Shown: positions 7,855 to 15,285 of the stretch, in pieces
Layout: every line of letters starts with the position of its first letter
Position numbering within the stretch: position 1 is the first letter of the stretch
NCBI GenBank assembly: GCA_964196045.1
Contig: CAXMRH010000275.1
Span: 1 to 18,115 of the forward strand
DNA from: SHLQ01 sp964196045
GTDB taxonomy: Bacteria; Actinomycetota; Acidimicrobiia; Acidimicrobiales; SHLQ01
Direction: 5' to 3'
DNA: 18,115 bases
Program-made: the position numbers and the translations under genes
The notes under the pieces: generated by a model
Databases searched by the model: none
The model's input: only the letters and a program-made list of their open reading frames with translations
What the model was told of the DNA's origin: nothing

Positions 7855-9180
7855 ATGCACTTCTCGGAGCCATCCCATAAGTCGGCGCCGTTCGCCTGCA
7901 CCCTCCAACGGCGATACCATGACGCCACCGAGAGGGGTCAGCAACGTGGCAGATGCAGTGGACACTTGAGCACGAGCAACTCGCCGGCGACCGGCGCATT
8001 CGATCTGGCATCTCCGGAAGACCACGAACGTGTCCGTCAGCTTGCTGACGCGATCATCGCTGGGAACGCGCTTGCTGAAGCGCCTGGCGATCCAACGGCG
8101 CCACTCGACGGCCGTATCGCCACCCACCTGGCCAGTTCGAAGCAAATCGTCCGCGACCTGCAGTGGGACGGCACATTGGCTGTCGTGTTCGCCATGTGGG
8201 GCGAGCAGCGCCGACTCCGCCCACGAAGCGCCGACAATCCGACCGGCGAGGACGCTCTGCGTGTCAAGCTTGACCAGCTGGCTTGGCTCTTCGCTGGATC
8301 ACCCACCCGGTGGCGGCTCTATCCCGTTGACGACGGCGACCCCGATGACAGCGCTGCAGTTGCGATAGAGCGCGCTGCACTCCACCCAGAGGGTGACCGG
8401 GTCTCGGTCCTGCGGCTCAGCGATGCGATCCCCGCCGACGACGGTCCCCTAGCCGAGCTCGACCACGTCGACGATTCCAGAAAGGGCGGCGCCGTCATCG
8501 CTGGCGCCGCGGCCGCCCTGGCCGACGGCTGCGACGCGGTCGTCATGACCGACGCGGACAATTCCGTCAATCTGGGCCAAGTCGGGCTCTTGCTCGGCCG
8601 GTTCCACGATGGCGCCGATGTGGTGGTCGGCGATCGCAAACATCCGGACGCGGTGCTCGTGAAAGCCGAAGCAAGATGGGGACCCGGCATCGTCGTGCTG
8701 CGCCATATGCAGCGCATGGTCGGTACGGAACTGTTCGCAAGCGGACTCCGTGACACCCAGGCGGCGTTCAAGCTCTACGGTCGAGCGACGCTCGACGACA
8801 TCCTGGCTGCTCCTTCAACATTCGGTTTCGCGTTCGATTCAGACTGGCTCTATGCCGCGCTCTCCGGAGAAAGATCGATCGATCGAGTCCCTTTTGCGTT
8901 CATCGACTCAGCCGAGGAATCGGCCTCCATCACCCAGGGCCCGATGACCACGTGGGAGTCGTTGCTGCGGGGCCTGGTAGCTGCGGCTCGCGCCCGCAAG
9001 GTCGATCACAATCTGGAGATGGCTTCGGTCATCGACGACTACGCGAGTGCCCAGATCCTGGAGCTCGTGGTGCAGCGTGTGCCGCCGGAGCTGGAGGGCG
9101 TGGAGGACGGGCAGCTGGGTGACCCGTCGCTGATGACCCCGACCCGCTTACGCGAGTGGCTCGACGAGCTCACGGGTTGA
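7855..9180 (+). CDS. GT2-family (GT-A fold) glycosyltransferase, dolichyl-phosphate-sugar-synthase-like core
   Basis: From ATG 7855 the product is 441 aa. Recognisable GT-A elements are VDDGD (158-162), SRKGGAVIAGAAAAL (208-222), the metal-binding D233-A-D235 (VMTDADNS), VVVGDRKHPD (256-265) and RDTQAAFKLYGR (299-310), an arrangement seen in DPM1-like GT2 enzymes. FAFDSDWLYAAL and the following SAEES segment fit the family's acceptor end. No transmembrane tail is present, so it is cytoplasmic. The start is uncertain: residues 1-45 are Arg/Ser/Cys-rich and unconserved, while TTG 7966 (LSTSNSP) would begin close to the conserved part. GAGG at 7842-7845 gives modest support to 7855. It is divergent from the TreT-like gene, suggesting joint work on one sugar product. 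The acceptor is unknown. Confidence 0.8.
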   Translation: MHFSEPSHKSAPFACTLQRRYHDATERGQQRGRCSGHLSTSNSPATGAFDLASPEDHERVRQLADAIIAGNALAEAPGDPTAPLDGRIATHLASSKQIVRDLQWDGTLAVVFAMWGEQRRLRPRSADNPTGEDALRVKLDQLAWLFAGSPTRWRLYPVDDGDPDDSAAVAIERAALHPEGDRVSVLRLSDAIPADDGPLAELDHVDDSRKGGAVIAGAAAALADGCDAVVMTDADNSVNLGQVGLLLGRFHDGADVVVGDRKHPDAVLVKAEARWGPGIVVLRHMQRMVGTELFASGLRDTQAAFKLYGRATLDDILAAPSTFGFAFDSDWLYAALSGERSIDRVPFAFIDSAEESASITQGPMTTWESLLRGLVAAARARKVDHNLEMASVIDDYASAQILELVVQRVPPELEGVEDGQLGDPSLMTPTRLREWLDELTG

Positions 9181-9194
9181 CAAGCGTGCGGGTG

Positions 9195-9773
9195 CTACTG
9201 GGCGTCGGCCCGTTTGGGTTCGTGTGAGTTCACGATGTACGTGAGTGCGTGGTGTGGTTTCGGAGGTAGTTCGATGGTGATGTCATCGCCGGGCTTTACC
9301 GCGCCTCCGCTGAGGACGACTGCCATGACTCCGCCGATGCGAACGATGGTGCCATCGTCGTCCCGGTGGCGAAGCAGCGGCATGAGCCCGTTTTGGAACT
9401 CGTTGATTTGCACGCAGGGATTTCGGAGACCGGTCAGTTCGAGAGTCACTTCAGAACCGAGCTGAAGGACCGCCCCGGCGGGAAGCGAGAGTAGGTCAAT
9501 GCCCTGCGTGGTGATGTTTTCGCCAAGCTCGCCAGCGGAGACATCGTGACCCTGGTCTGAAAGTTGCCCGAACAGTTCTTGATGGATCAGGTGAACTTGG
9601 CGGAGGTTCGGCTGCGTGGGGTCCTTTTGCACCAGATACCGGTGCTTCACTAATTCCCCAGAATGTGCATCGCCTTCAACACCCACACCGGCGATGAGCG
9701 TGATGGACGGAACGTTGGGCTTGCTGAAGCTGTGTTCTGGACTGGAGCTAACTGCGACGACCGACTGCGACAT
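9195..9773 (-). CDS. MOSC-domain protein
   Basis: This 192-aa protein matches the MOSC (molybdenum cofactor sulfurase C-terminal) domain found in YiiM and MoCo sulfurase relatives. Visible markers are GVEGDAHSG (31-39), GELGENITTQGIDLL (81-95), PAGAVLQLG (98-106) and the strongly conserved cysteine C120 in LRNPCVQI, followed by GGAVKPGD near the end. MOSC proteins bind molybdenum cofactor and are linked to sulfur transfer or reduction of N-hydroxylated compounds. It is a stand-alone domain with no attached sulfurase or ferredoxin module. It converges within 14 bp of the GT2 gene and diverges from a TetR gene; the twin palindromes in the shared 88-bp gap could affect it. The Shine-Dalgarno is weak. 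Confidence 0.88.
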   Translation of the reverse strand: MSQSVVAVSSSPEHSFSKPNVPSITLIAGVGVEGDAHSGELVKHRYLVQKDPTQPNLRQVHLIHQELFGQLSDQGHDVSAGELGENITTQGIDLLSLPAGAVLQLGSEVTLELTGLRNPCVQINEFQNGLMPLLRHRDDDGTIVRIGGVMAVVLSGGAVKPGDDITIELPPKPHHALTYIVNSHEPKRADAQ

Positions 9774-9803
9774 TTTCAGACGCTACCCCAATCCGAGATC
9801 GGC

Positions 9804-9832
9804 TTGATTCGTTCGATCGAACGAATTAGGAT
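9804..9832 (+). promoter_or_regulatory. Sigma70-like promoter of the TetR-hydrolase operon
   Basis: TTGATT (9804-9809) and TAGGAT (9827-9832) are separated by exactly 17 nt, matching -35 and -10 spacing. Transcription would start near 9839, giving a short leader to TTG 9862. The spacer is almost entirely filled by a 20-bp palindrome, so a bound repressor would block polymerase. Confidence 0.55.
9807..9826. promoter_or_regulatory. Perfect 20-bp palindrome, operator 1
   Basis: The half-site ATTCGTTCGA is followed directly by its exact reverse complement. It occupies the spacer of the promoter at 9804-9832 in the divergent gap between the MOSC and TetR genes. Size and symmetry suit a TetR-family dimer. 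Confidence 0.65.
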
Positions 9833-9846
9833 CGTTCGATCGACCA
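9833..9846. promoter_or_regulatory. Second, imperfect copy of the operator core
   Basis: CGTTCGATCGA at 9833-9843 repeats the core of the palindrome at 9807-9826 (CGTTCGATCGA at 9810-9820), but the outer right arm diverges (CCA instead of ACG). The copies are offset by 23 bp, about two helical turns, on the same DNA face. It covers the expected transcription start. Confidence 0.5.
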
Positions 9847-9861
9847 TGAGGCGGGCTCACG

Positions 9862-10479
9862 TTGACAACGACTAAGACCCAAAGGACCCAGATCGCACTT
9901 CTCGAGGCTGCCAGGGATGTCTTGAGATCGGAGGGTTATGCGCGCCTCAGCACTCGTGCGGTAGCCCGAGCCGCCGACGCGCCGATGAGTCAGATCCAGT
10001 ATCACTTCGGCTCGAAGGAGGGCATGGTTATCGCGTTGTTCGAGCACATGAACAGTGACCTCCTCGAGCGCCAGCACGCGTTGTTCACTGACAACTACTT
10101 GGCTCTCTCCGAGAAATGGGACCTCGCATGCGACTACTTGGATGACGACCTCGAGTCGGGCTACGTCACCGTGCTCCAGGAACTGCTCGCCGCAGGGTGG
10201 TCGACACCTGAGGTGGGACGAGTCGTGGCCGATGGATTGACGGGGTGGCGAGAGCTGCTCGCTGATCTTGCTCGCGAGGCACAAACACAGTTCGGCGCAC
10301 TTGGGCCGTTCGATCCGGAGGATGTGGCCGCCCTCGTGAGTGCGGCATTCATTGGAGCGGAGGCCTTTCTCCTCTTGGGCATCGAGGATGAGTGCCGACC
10401 GGTCCGCAGATCGCTCCGGCGGTTTGGTGAAGTCATTCGAACATTCGAAAACAAGTCGAATAACGGGAGTCAACAATGA
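9862..10479 (+). CDS. TetR/AcrR-family transcriptional regulator
   Basis: This 205-aa protein has a TetR DNA-binding domain: helix 1 in IALLEAARDVLRSEGY (11-26) and the helix-turn-helix at about 29-51 (LSTRAVARAADAPMSQIQYHFGSKEGM). The C-terminal domain (about 55-195) is helical, with LGPFDPEDVAALVSAAFIGAEAFLLLG near the end. The start is TTG 9862: an in-frame TGA lies at 9847-9849 and no ATG or GTG occurs between, and GAGG sits about 10 nt upstream. Its TGA overlaps the ATG of the next gene (ATGA, 10476-10479), so the two are translationally coupled and it most likely represses its own operon through the palindromes at 9807-9846. Confidence 0.92.
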   Translation: MTTTKTQRTQIALLEAARDVLRSEGYARLSTRAVARAADAPMSQIQYHFGSKEGMVIALFEHMNSDLLERQHALFTDNYLALSEKWDLACDYLDDDLESGYVTVLQELLAAGWSTPEVGRVVADGLTGWRELLADLAREAQTQFGALGPFDPEDVAALVSAAFIGAEAFLLLGIEDECRPVRRSLRRFGEVIRTFENKSNNGSQQ

Positions 10480-12581
10480 GAGCGAAGCAGCCACTGACCG
10501 AAGCAGCTATAGATCGTGACGGAGTCAAGATCCATTACGAAACATACGGCGACGGGGAACACACCATATTGTTCCTGCCGACATGGTCTCTGGTTCATTC
10601 GCGCAACTACAAAGCCCAGATCCCCTACTTCAGTGAGCACTTCACGTGCATCACATACGACCCACGAGGCAACGGAAAATCTGACCGGCCCGTCGATCCA
10701 GAGTCCTATCGGCTGAAGGATTACATCGGCGATGCGCTCGCCGTCCTTGATGAGACCGGTACCAACAAGGCGATTATTGTCGGCTTCTCGATGAGCGGCT
10801 TCCACGCCGCAGTCCTCGCTTCGCACTACCCGGAGCGTGTGGAGGCAGTCGTCACCTTCGGCACAAATTTGCCACTTCTCGAAACGTACGACCATAAGAC
10901 CTGGGAGAGGTATGACCGCGATCTCCCTGCGGAGAAGGCCGAGGGCTGGGATAAATACACGCGGAACTACTGGCGCCATGATTTTCCCGACTTCGCCGAC
11001 TTCTTTGTGCGGCAGATGTTCATCGAACCCCACTCGACGAAGCAGATCGACGACAGCATCTCCTGGGCAGCTGAGACGAACGGCGAGGTCTTGATCGCCA
11101 CGATGGATGCCAGCGGGGACGATGACCTGGCCATGAACGAGGCCGCCTACCGGCGGATCAGCTGCCCCATGCTCGCAATCCACGGGGACGCAGATCGGGT
11201 CGCCCCACCTGAAGCCTCCCAAATGGTCGCCGAACTGACCGGGGGAACAGTCGTGATCTTGCCGGGGTCCGGGCATGCCCCTCACGGCCGCATCCCTGCC
11301 AAGGTCAACACGCTGGTGCGCGACTTTCTGGCTGAACACTTGGGTACCTGGAAGCCGGTACGCAAGGCCCGTGGTCAGGGTCCGAAGAAGGTGCTCTATC
11401 TGTCCTCGCCCATCGGACTAGGACATGCTCGGCGCGACCTCGGGATCACCAAAGCTCTTCGAGAGCTCCAACCCGATATTGAAGTCGATTGGCTTGCTCA
11501 GAATCCGGTGACCCGCTTCCTCGATGCCAACAACGAAACCATTCATCCCGCCAGTGCCCACCTCGCTAACGAGTCCTCACACATCGAGAGCGAGTCAGGC
11601 GAACACGATCTTCACGCGTTCGAGGCAATTCGCAATATGGACGAGATCCTCATCGCCAACTTCATGATCTTCCAAGAAGTCCTCGAACAAGATGGCTACG
11701 ACCTTGTCATTGCCGACGAAGCCTGGGATGTCGACCACTACTGGCATGAACATCCCGAGCTGAAGAAAGCGCAGGTTGCTTGGTTGACCGACTTCGTCGG
11801 CTGGGTTCCGATGCCCGAAGGCGGCGAGCATGAGGCGTTCCTCACGACGGACTACAACGCCGAGATGATCAGTCACGTCGAGTCACACCCGGGCTTGCGG
11901 GATCGATCCATCTTCGTAGGCAACCCCGAAGACATCATCCCAACCTGTTTTGGTCGTGACCTCCCGGAGATGCGTGACTGGATTCCCGATCACTTTGAGT
12001 TCTGCGGCTACGTTCTCGGCGACCATCCAGACAGCTTTGGATCACGAGACGAGCTTCGGGCTCGTTTTGGTTATGCAGATGATGAAATCGTGTGCGTGGT
12101 TACCGTCGGAGGTTCAAGCGTCGGAAGCACGCTGATCAGGCGAGTACTCGATGCATACCCGATCGCCAAGCGGCGGCTCCCCGCGTTGCGGATGATCGTC
12201 GTGTGCGGCCCTCGACTCGATCCCGACTCCTTCGATCTGCCCGATGGGGTCGAGGCGCGTTCGTTCGTTCCCGATCTTGACCGTCATCTGGCTGCCTGCG
12301 ATCTTGCGCTCGTCCAGGGTGGGCTCACGACGACGATGGAGCTCGCCGCAGCCGGAACACCCTTCCTGTATTTCCCACTGAAGAACCACTTCGAGCAGAA
12401 CTTCCACGTAGCGCATCGTCTCGACCAATATGACGCGGGGCGCAAGATGATCTTCGACGAGAGCGATCCCGAACGGATCGCCGACGCGATGGTCGAGGAA
12501 CTCAAGTCGGGGCGTCACTACCGACCGGTCGAATCCGACGGCGCATCTCGGGCGGCAGGGATGCTCGTAGACCTCCTTTGA
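10476..12581 (+). CDS. Fusion protein: alpha/beta hydrolase + GT-B (UGT/MurG-like) glycosyltransferase
   Basis: This 701-aa protein joins two enzymes. Residues about 10-290 are an alpha/beta hydrolase: TYDPRGNGKSD (60-70), nucleophile elbow VGFSMSG with S105, acid D240 in HGDADRVAP, and H267 in GSGHAPH complete a triad; the fifth elbow residue is Ser rather than Gly. After a basic linker (about 291-304), residues about 305-701 form a GT-B glycosyltransferase: VLYLSSPIGLGHARRDLGI at the start, VVTVGGSSVG (541-550) opening the donor domain, then FVPDLDRHLAACDLALVQGG and TTTMELAAAGTPFLYFPL, the usual nucleotide-sugar region of UGT/MurG-like enzymes. No signal peptide or membrane segment is seen. 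The frame is clean across the junction, so the fusion is not an assembly artefact of two genes. It overlaps the TetR gene by 4 bp. A role in hydrolysing and glycosylating a xenobiotic or natural product is inference. Confidence 0.88.
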   Translation: MRAKQPLTEAAIDRDGVKIHYETYGDGEHTILFLPTWSLVHSRNYKAQIPYFSEHFTCITYDPRGNGKSDRPVDPESYRLKDYIGDALAVLDETGTNKAIIVGFSMSGFHAAVLASHYPERVEAVVTFGTNLPLLETYDHKTWERYDRDLPAEKAEGWDKYTRNYWRHDFPDFADFFVRQMFIEPHSTKQIDDSISWAAETNGEVLIATMDASGDDDLAMNEAAYRRISCPMLAIHGDADRVAPPEASQMVAELTGGTVVILPGSGHAPHGRIPAKVNTLVRDFLAEHLGTWKPVRKARGQGPKKVLYLSSPIGLGHARRDLGITKALRELQPDIEVDWLAQNPVTRFLDANNETIHPASAHLANESSHIESESGEHDLHAFEAIRNMDEILIANFMIFQEVLEQDGYDLVIADEAWDVDHYWHEHPELKKAQVAWLTDFVGWVPMPEGGEHEAFLTTDYNAEMISHVESHPGLRDRSIFVGNPEDIIPTCFGRDLPEMRDWIPDHFEFCGYVLGDHPDSFGSRDELRARFGYADDEIVCVVTVGGSSVGSTLIRRVLDAYPIAKRRLPALRMIVVCGPRLDPDSFDLPDGVEARSFVPDLDRHLAACDLALVQGGLTTTMELAAAGTPFLYFPLKNHFEQNFHVAHRLDQYDAGRKMIFDESDPERIADAMVEELKSGRHYRPVESDGASRAAGMLVDLL

Positions 12582-12615
12582 GGTGACCACGCCTGCGTAG
12601 GAAAACTGGCGGGCG

Positions 12616-12661
12616 GGGATATCCCAGCCGGGACGTTCGGCTCTTGTAGGAGCGAGTCCCG
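12616..12661 (+). terminator. Paired hairpins after the hydrolase-glycosyltransferase gene
   Basis: GGGATATCCC (12616-12625) is a perfect palindrome. Next, CGGGAC (12629-12634) pairs with GTCCCG (12656-12661), enclosing an inner GCTC (12640-12643) and GAGC (12650-12653) stem. They follow the stop at 12581 by 35-80 bp. No U tract follows, so this is either an actinobacterial U-less terminator or a structured leader for the next gene. Confidence 0.4.
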
Positions 12662-12678
12662 CGAGCAATCGTGACCTT

Positions 12679-12827
12679 GTGTTTGGCTTTTTCCTGCCGG
12701 TAGCGATCATTGCGATCATCGTGATCGCAGCGAGTAAGCGCAACGCGGCCTCGTCGCCCTACAACGTCGCCCCCCCCCGGCGCTCGGAGGCGAAGCCGTT
12801 GCGCGGAGCTCGCCGCTGCAGGACAAG
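12679..12827 (+). other. Probable displaced 5' part of the DUF2157 gene, separated at a 9-C tract
   Basis: From GTG 12679 a frame encodes FGFFLPVAIIAIIVIAAS, a clear transmembrane segment, followed by KRNAASSPYNVAPP. It then meets nine Cs at 12770-12778 and continues as Arg-rich, unlikely protein to 12897. Adding one C would carry it into the frame of the following gene, reading ALGGEAVARSSPLQDKLDDW without a stop. It may be the real N-terminus of that gene, lost by homopolymer slippage or miscount. Shine-Dalgarno support is poor, so an unrelated small frame cannot be excluded. Confidence 0.4.
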
Positions 12828-14336
12828 TTGGATGACTGGGTCGCGGCTGAGCTCATCAATGACGACCAGGCCGATGCGCTATTGGCATACGAGCTAGAGC
12901 GCCCCACGGTCGAGACCAGCCGCGTGCCTCTGGCTGCGGAAGCCGTGGGCTATATCGGTAGTGGATTGCTCTTTGCCGCGGCCGCTCTGCTCATAGGGAA
13001 CCGATGGGAGGACATGTCGACGTCGGCGCGCATTGTGTCACTCGCCGCTCCCACGATCGTCGCAGTGGTCTCCGGTTGGTGGACGGGCCGAAATGATGAA
13101 CCGGCGCTTCAGCGCCTAGGCAGCGTGCTCTGGCTGCTAGCGGTTATAGGGGTCGCAGGGCTGGCCGGTGATGTCTGGGTAGATGTAATTCATGACGGTG
13201 ATCCACCTGACCACCATGCCGCGCTCTTCATCGGATCGATCGCGTTGACGGCAGCGGCTCCGGCGTGGTGGCTCCGCAGAGTGGAGCTCCAGCAGCTCGC
13301 ATTGCTCGTCGCGACGATCGCGACCGCTCTTGGCGTCATCGACACCGTCGCCGCCGGCCGAGATCGCAACATGTCCGCTGTGGCCGCGGGACTCGTCCTG
13401 TTGGCCCTGGGTACGATCTGGCTCGCCGGAAGCTTCGCTGACCGCCTGCCGCCCGCGGTGCTCGCGAACTTGTCGGGCTCAGCGTTGATCCTCGTGGGCG
13501 CTCAAATCGTGCGCGCCGACAACGACCATGCGGGCTTGTGGCTGGGCCTCGTGGCGTCAATCGCGTTGATGGCTACCGGCGTTGCCCGCTCCGAACTCGA
13601 AATCTTGTTCGTGGGGACCGCTGGCCTATTCCAGTGGACCCCCCAAATTGCCCTCTTCTACCTCGAGGACACCCTCGGCACCGAAGCCACACTTTTCGTC
13701 ATCGGCACCCTCCTCATCGTGCTCGCCGGCCTCCTCACCCGTGTCTATCCGTGGGTCACTGCCAGGCGCAGCGACACCACTCCTCCGCCTGACGAGGCCA
13801 CAACTGCGTCCGATGACCCCCCGCCACCACCGCGTGGAAGAACCAGCCGTGGTCTTCCCTTCATTCTCGTCGGGTCCGTCATCGCTCTCGTCCTCGTGGC
13901 CCTGCTTTCGCAATGGTTCGGGTCCAAGGAGTCGAACTATGAAAGGGGCCTCGTTTCACGACCAGGCCTGGAGGAGGACGACCGAGGCCCCGTTCAGGAC
14001 GAGGAGTGGAGCATCACCCTGAACGACGAGGGCGGGGGCAGCCACACGGTCGTCATGATCAAGACATTCAGCCCTCTCCGAGAGTCCGATATCAGCGAAC
14101 TGGGTGGACGCCTGACGTGGAAGGAGACCGACATCGAGTTGTGCAACATCGGCATTCGATCGGTCGGCGATGGATTCGTTCAGATCGGTGACATCTTCCA
14201 GACCACCGAGGGATGTGGCCCCGACGGCGAGATGCAGCGGGCATTCGACGAGTTCGGGCGACCGGAAGTCGCGTGCGTGCACGTCCTGGCAGATGGCCTC
14301 GAGGACGAATACTGTGCGCCACTCGCCGTCGACTGA
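12828..14336 (+). CDS. DUF2157-type multi-pass membrane protein with extracytoplasmic C-terminal domain
   Basis: From TTG 12828 the product is 502 aa. It opens with the DUF2157-like segment DDWVAAELINDDQADALLAYE, then about ten hydrophobic helices between residues 35 and 310 (for example VGYIGSGLLFAAAALLIG, LWLLAVIGVAGLAG, LFVIGTLLIVLAGLL). A Pro/Thr/Arg-rich linker (about 317-340) precedes one more helix (LPFILVGSVIALVLVALL) and a soluble domain of about 135 residues with four cysteines and low resemblance to META/HslJ-type domains (tentative). Function is unknown. The start is doubtful: TTG 12828 is the first usable codon in this frame, with AGGA only 4 nt away, and a frameshifted upstream extension is likely. 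The gene converges with the lipoprotein gene 9 bp away. Confidence 0.75.
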   Translation: MDDWVAAELINDDQADALLAYELERPTVETSRVPLAAEAVGYIGSGLLFAAAALLIGNRWEDMSTSARIVSLAAPTIVAVVSGWWTGRNDEPALQRLGSVLWLLAVIGVAGLAGDVWVDVIHDGDPPDHHAALFIGSIALTAAAPAWWLRRVELQQLALLVATIATALGVIDTVAAGRDRNMSAVAAGLVLLALGTIWLAGSFADRLPPAVLANLSGSALILVGAQIVRADNDHAGLWLGLVASIALMATGVARSELEILFVGTAGLFQWTPQIALFYLEDTLGTEATLFVIGTLLIVLAGLLTRVYPWVTARRSDTTPPPDEATTASDDPPPPPRGRTSRGLPFILVGSVIALVLVALLSQWFGSKESNYERGLVSRPGLEEDDRGPVQDEEWSITLNDEGGGSHTVVMIKTFSPLRESDISELGGRLTWKETDIELCNIGIRSVGDGFVQIGDIFQTTEGCGPDGEMQRAFDEFGRPEVACVHVLADGLEDEYCAPLAVD

Positions 14337-14345
14337 AGGAGGATG

Positions 14346-14996
14346 TCAGGCGCTTGCTCGGTTGACGATCGACTGACCGATCACCTCGATGTCTCTGGCA
14401 GTCCACGGAGAATCGCTTGTGGTCGGACCGACAGTTACTGACGCGACCCACGTTGTCTTGCGAAGCACGGTGGTTCGCCCGATGCCATCTCTGTCGATGA
14501 GCATCGAAAACAGATCCAAGGAAGCCTCATCTGCACTATCAACCTCCGACAACACGCCGCCTTCGGAAACGAACGCTGTCTGGAGCAAGTCGTAGTGCGC
14601 GACAGCGGCTTCGTCACCGTCGAAGTTGATCAATGCCACAGTGAGGAAGGGATCACCGGGTGTTGACGTCTGATACACCGCGGCGCACATCGAGTCGAGC
14701 GCCACGTCACCGCTGCTGGCGGTCTCGGTCAACGACTGCAACTCCAGCGAAAGGGTGCCGGAGGGAGTCGCCAGTGCCCCCTGGCAGGTCAATGGGTCAA
14801 GCGGCTCGCTCGACAGCGCAGCTTCGCCTGCCGCTGTGGCCGAAGGGCCACCTGAGACAACAGGGTCTGTAGGTTCACCCGAACTGGCACACGCCGCGGC
14901 CAAGATTGCTACTAACGACCCCACGCACAGCAGACGCGCCAGAGCGATGATCGGTTGTTTCGCCGCGGGCTGAACTCTACGGGCTGTGTGTTTCAT
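14346..14996 (-). CDS. Predicted secreted lipoprotein of unknown function
   Basis: This 216-aa protein has a type II signal sequence: a basic start (MKHTARRVQPAAK), a hydrophobic core (IIALARLLCVGSLVAILA) and a lipobox-like AAAC with C36 as the lipidated residue, followed by a Ser/Gly/Pro/Thr-rich spacer. The mature domain has two cysteines (TCQGAL and SMCAAVY) that could form a disulfide, and ends GQSIVNRASA. I do not recognise a family. It would be anchored on the outer face of the membrane. A CRP/GlxR-like site lies 45-60 bp ahead of its ATG. It converges with the DUF2157 gene, which also presents an extracytoplasmic domain, but no functional link is shown. Confidence 0.82.
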   Translation of the reverse strand: MKHTARRVQPAAKQPIIALARLLCVGSLVAILAAACASSGEPTDPVVSGGPSATAAGEAALSSEPLDPLTCQGALATPSGTLSLELQSLTETASSGDVALDSMCAAVYQTSTPGDPFLTVALINFDGDEAAVAHYDLLQTAFVSEGGVLSEVDSADEASLDLFSMLIDRDGIGRTTVLRKTTWVASVTVGPTTSDSPWTARDIEVIGQSIVNRASA

Positions 14997-15040
14997 ACAC
15001 CTGACACGACCATGGACGCTGTTTGGTTCCTACGTCAGTC

Positions 15041-15056
15041 TGTGACTTTAGTCACT
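15041..15056. promoter_or_regulatory. CRP/GlxR-type binding site
   Basis: TGTGACTTTAGTCACT matches the CRP/GlxR consensus TGTGA-N6-TCACA at nine of ten fixed positions and contains the perfect dyad GTGACT-TT-AGTCAC (15042-15055). It lies 45 bp ahead of the lipoprotein ATG (14996) and 230 bp ahead of the gene at 15286. Position favours control of the lipoprotein, probably by a cAMP-responsive regulator encoded elsewhere. Confidence 0.55.
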
Positions 15057-15203
15057 TCGATGGCAGTTGTCGATCTCGGTTGGCCTCCGACGGAGGCTCC
15101 CAATCTGCATGGCGCTAGAGCAGTTTGCGCGACGTGGCAGCGTTCCCTGGCAGCCGGTGCTCCACTTGCAATGCTGATGGCCAGAATGCAAGCCGGTTGC
15201 AGG

Positions 15204-15217
15204 GCGCTCGCAAGCGC
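15204..15217. repeat. Short inverted repeat in the 14997-15285 intergenic region
   Basis: GCGCT (15204-15208) and AGCGC (15213-15217) flank the 4-nt loop CGCA. TATGGT at 15225-15230 just after it could be a -10 for the gene at 15286. Apart from this and the CRP-like site, the 289-bp region shows no convincing gene. Confidence 0.3.
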
Positions 15218-15285
15218 TGACCGCTATGGTGGCCAGACACATCAACCGCCACACCAACCCGGCTGACGCCGACTAAGGATTGACG

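Noticed and set aside
7771..8145. N-terminal extension of the TreT-like protein to 8145
   Set aside because: It overlaps the divergent GT2 gene, is Arg-rich without family features, and the TreT domain begins after ATG 7770.
8874..8886. ATCGATCGATCGA-type repeat resembling the TetR operators
   Set aside because: It lies deep within the GT2 coding sequence and is explained by codons for RSIDR; no promoter context.
10470..11339. A 289-codon open frame antisense to the hydrolase domain
   Set aside because: Shadow frame; no motif, and the sense strand shows a complete catalytic triad.
14955..15266. A 103-codon open frame across the lipoprotein start and intergenic region
   Set aside because: It overlaps the lipoprotein signal peptide region and the CRP-like site, has no domain or good ribosome site.
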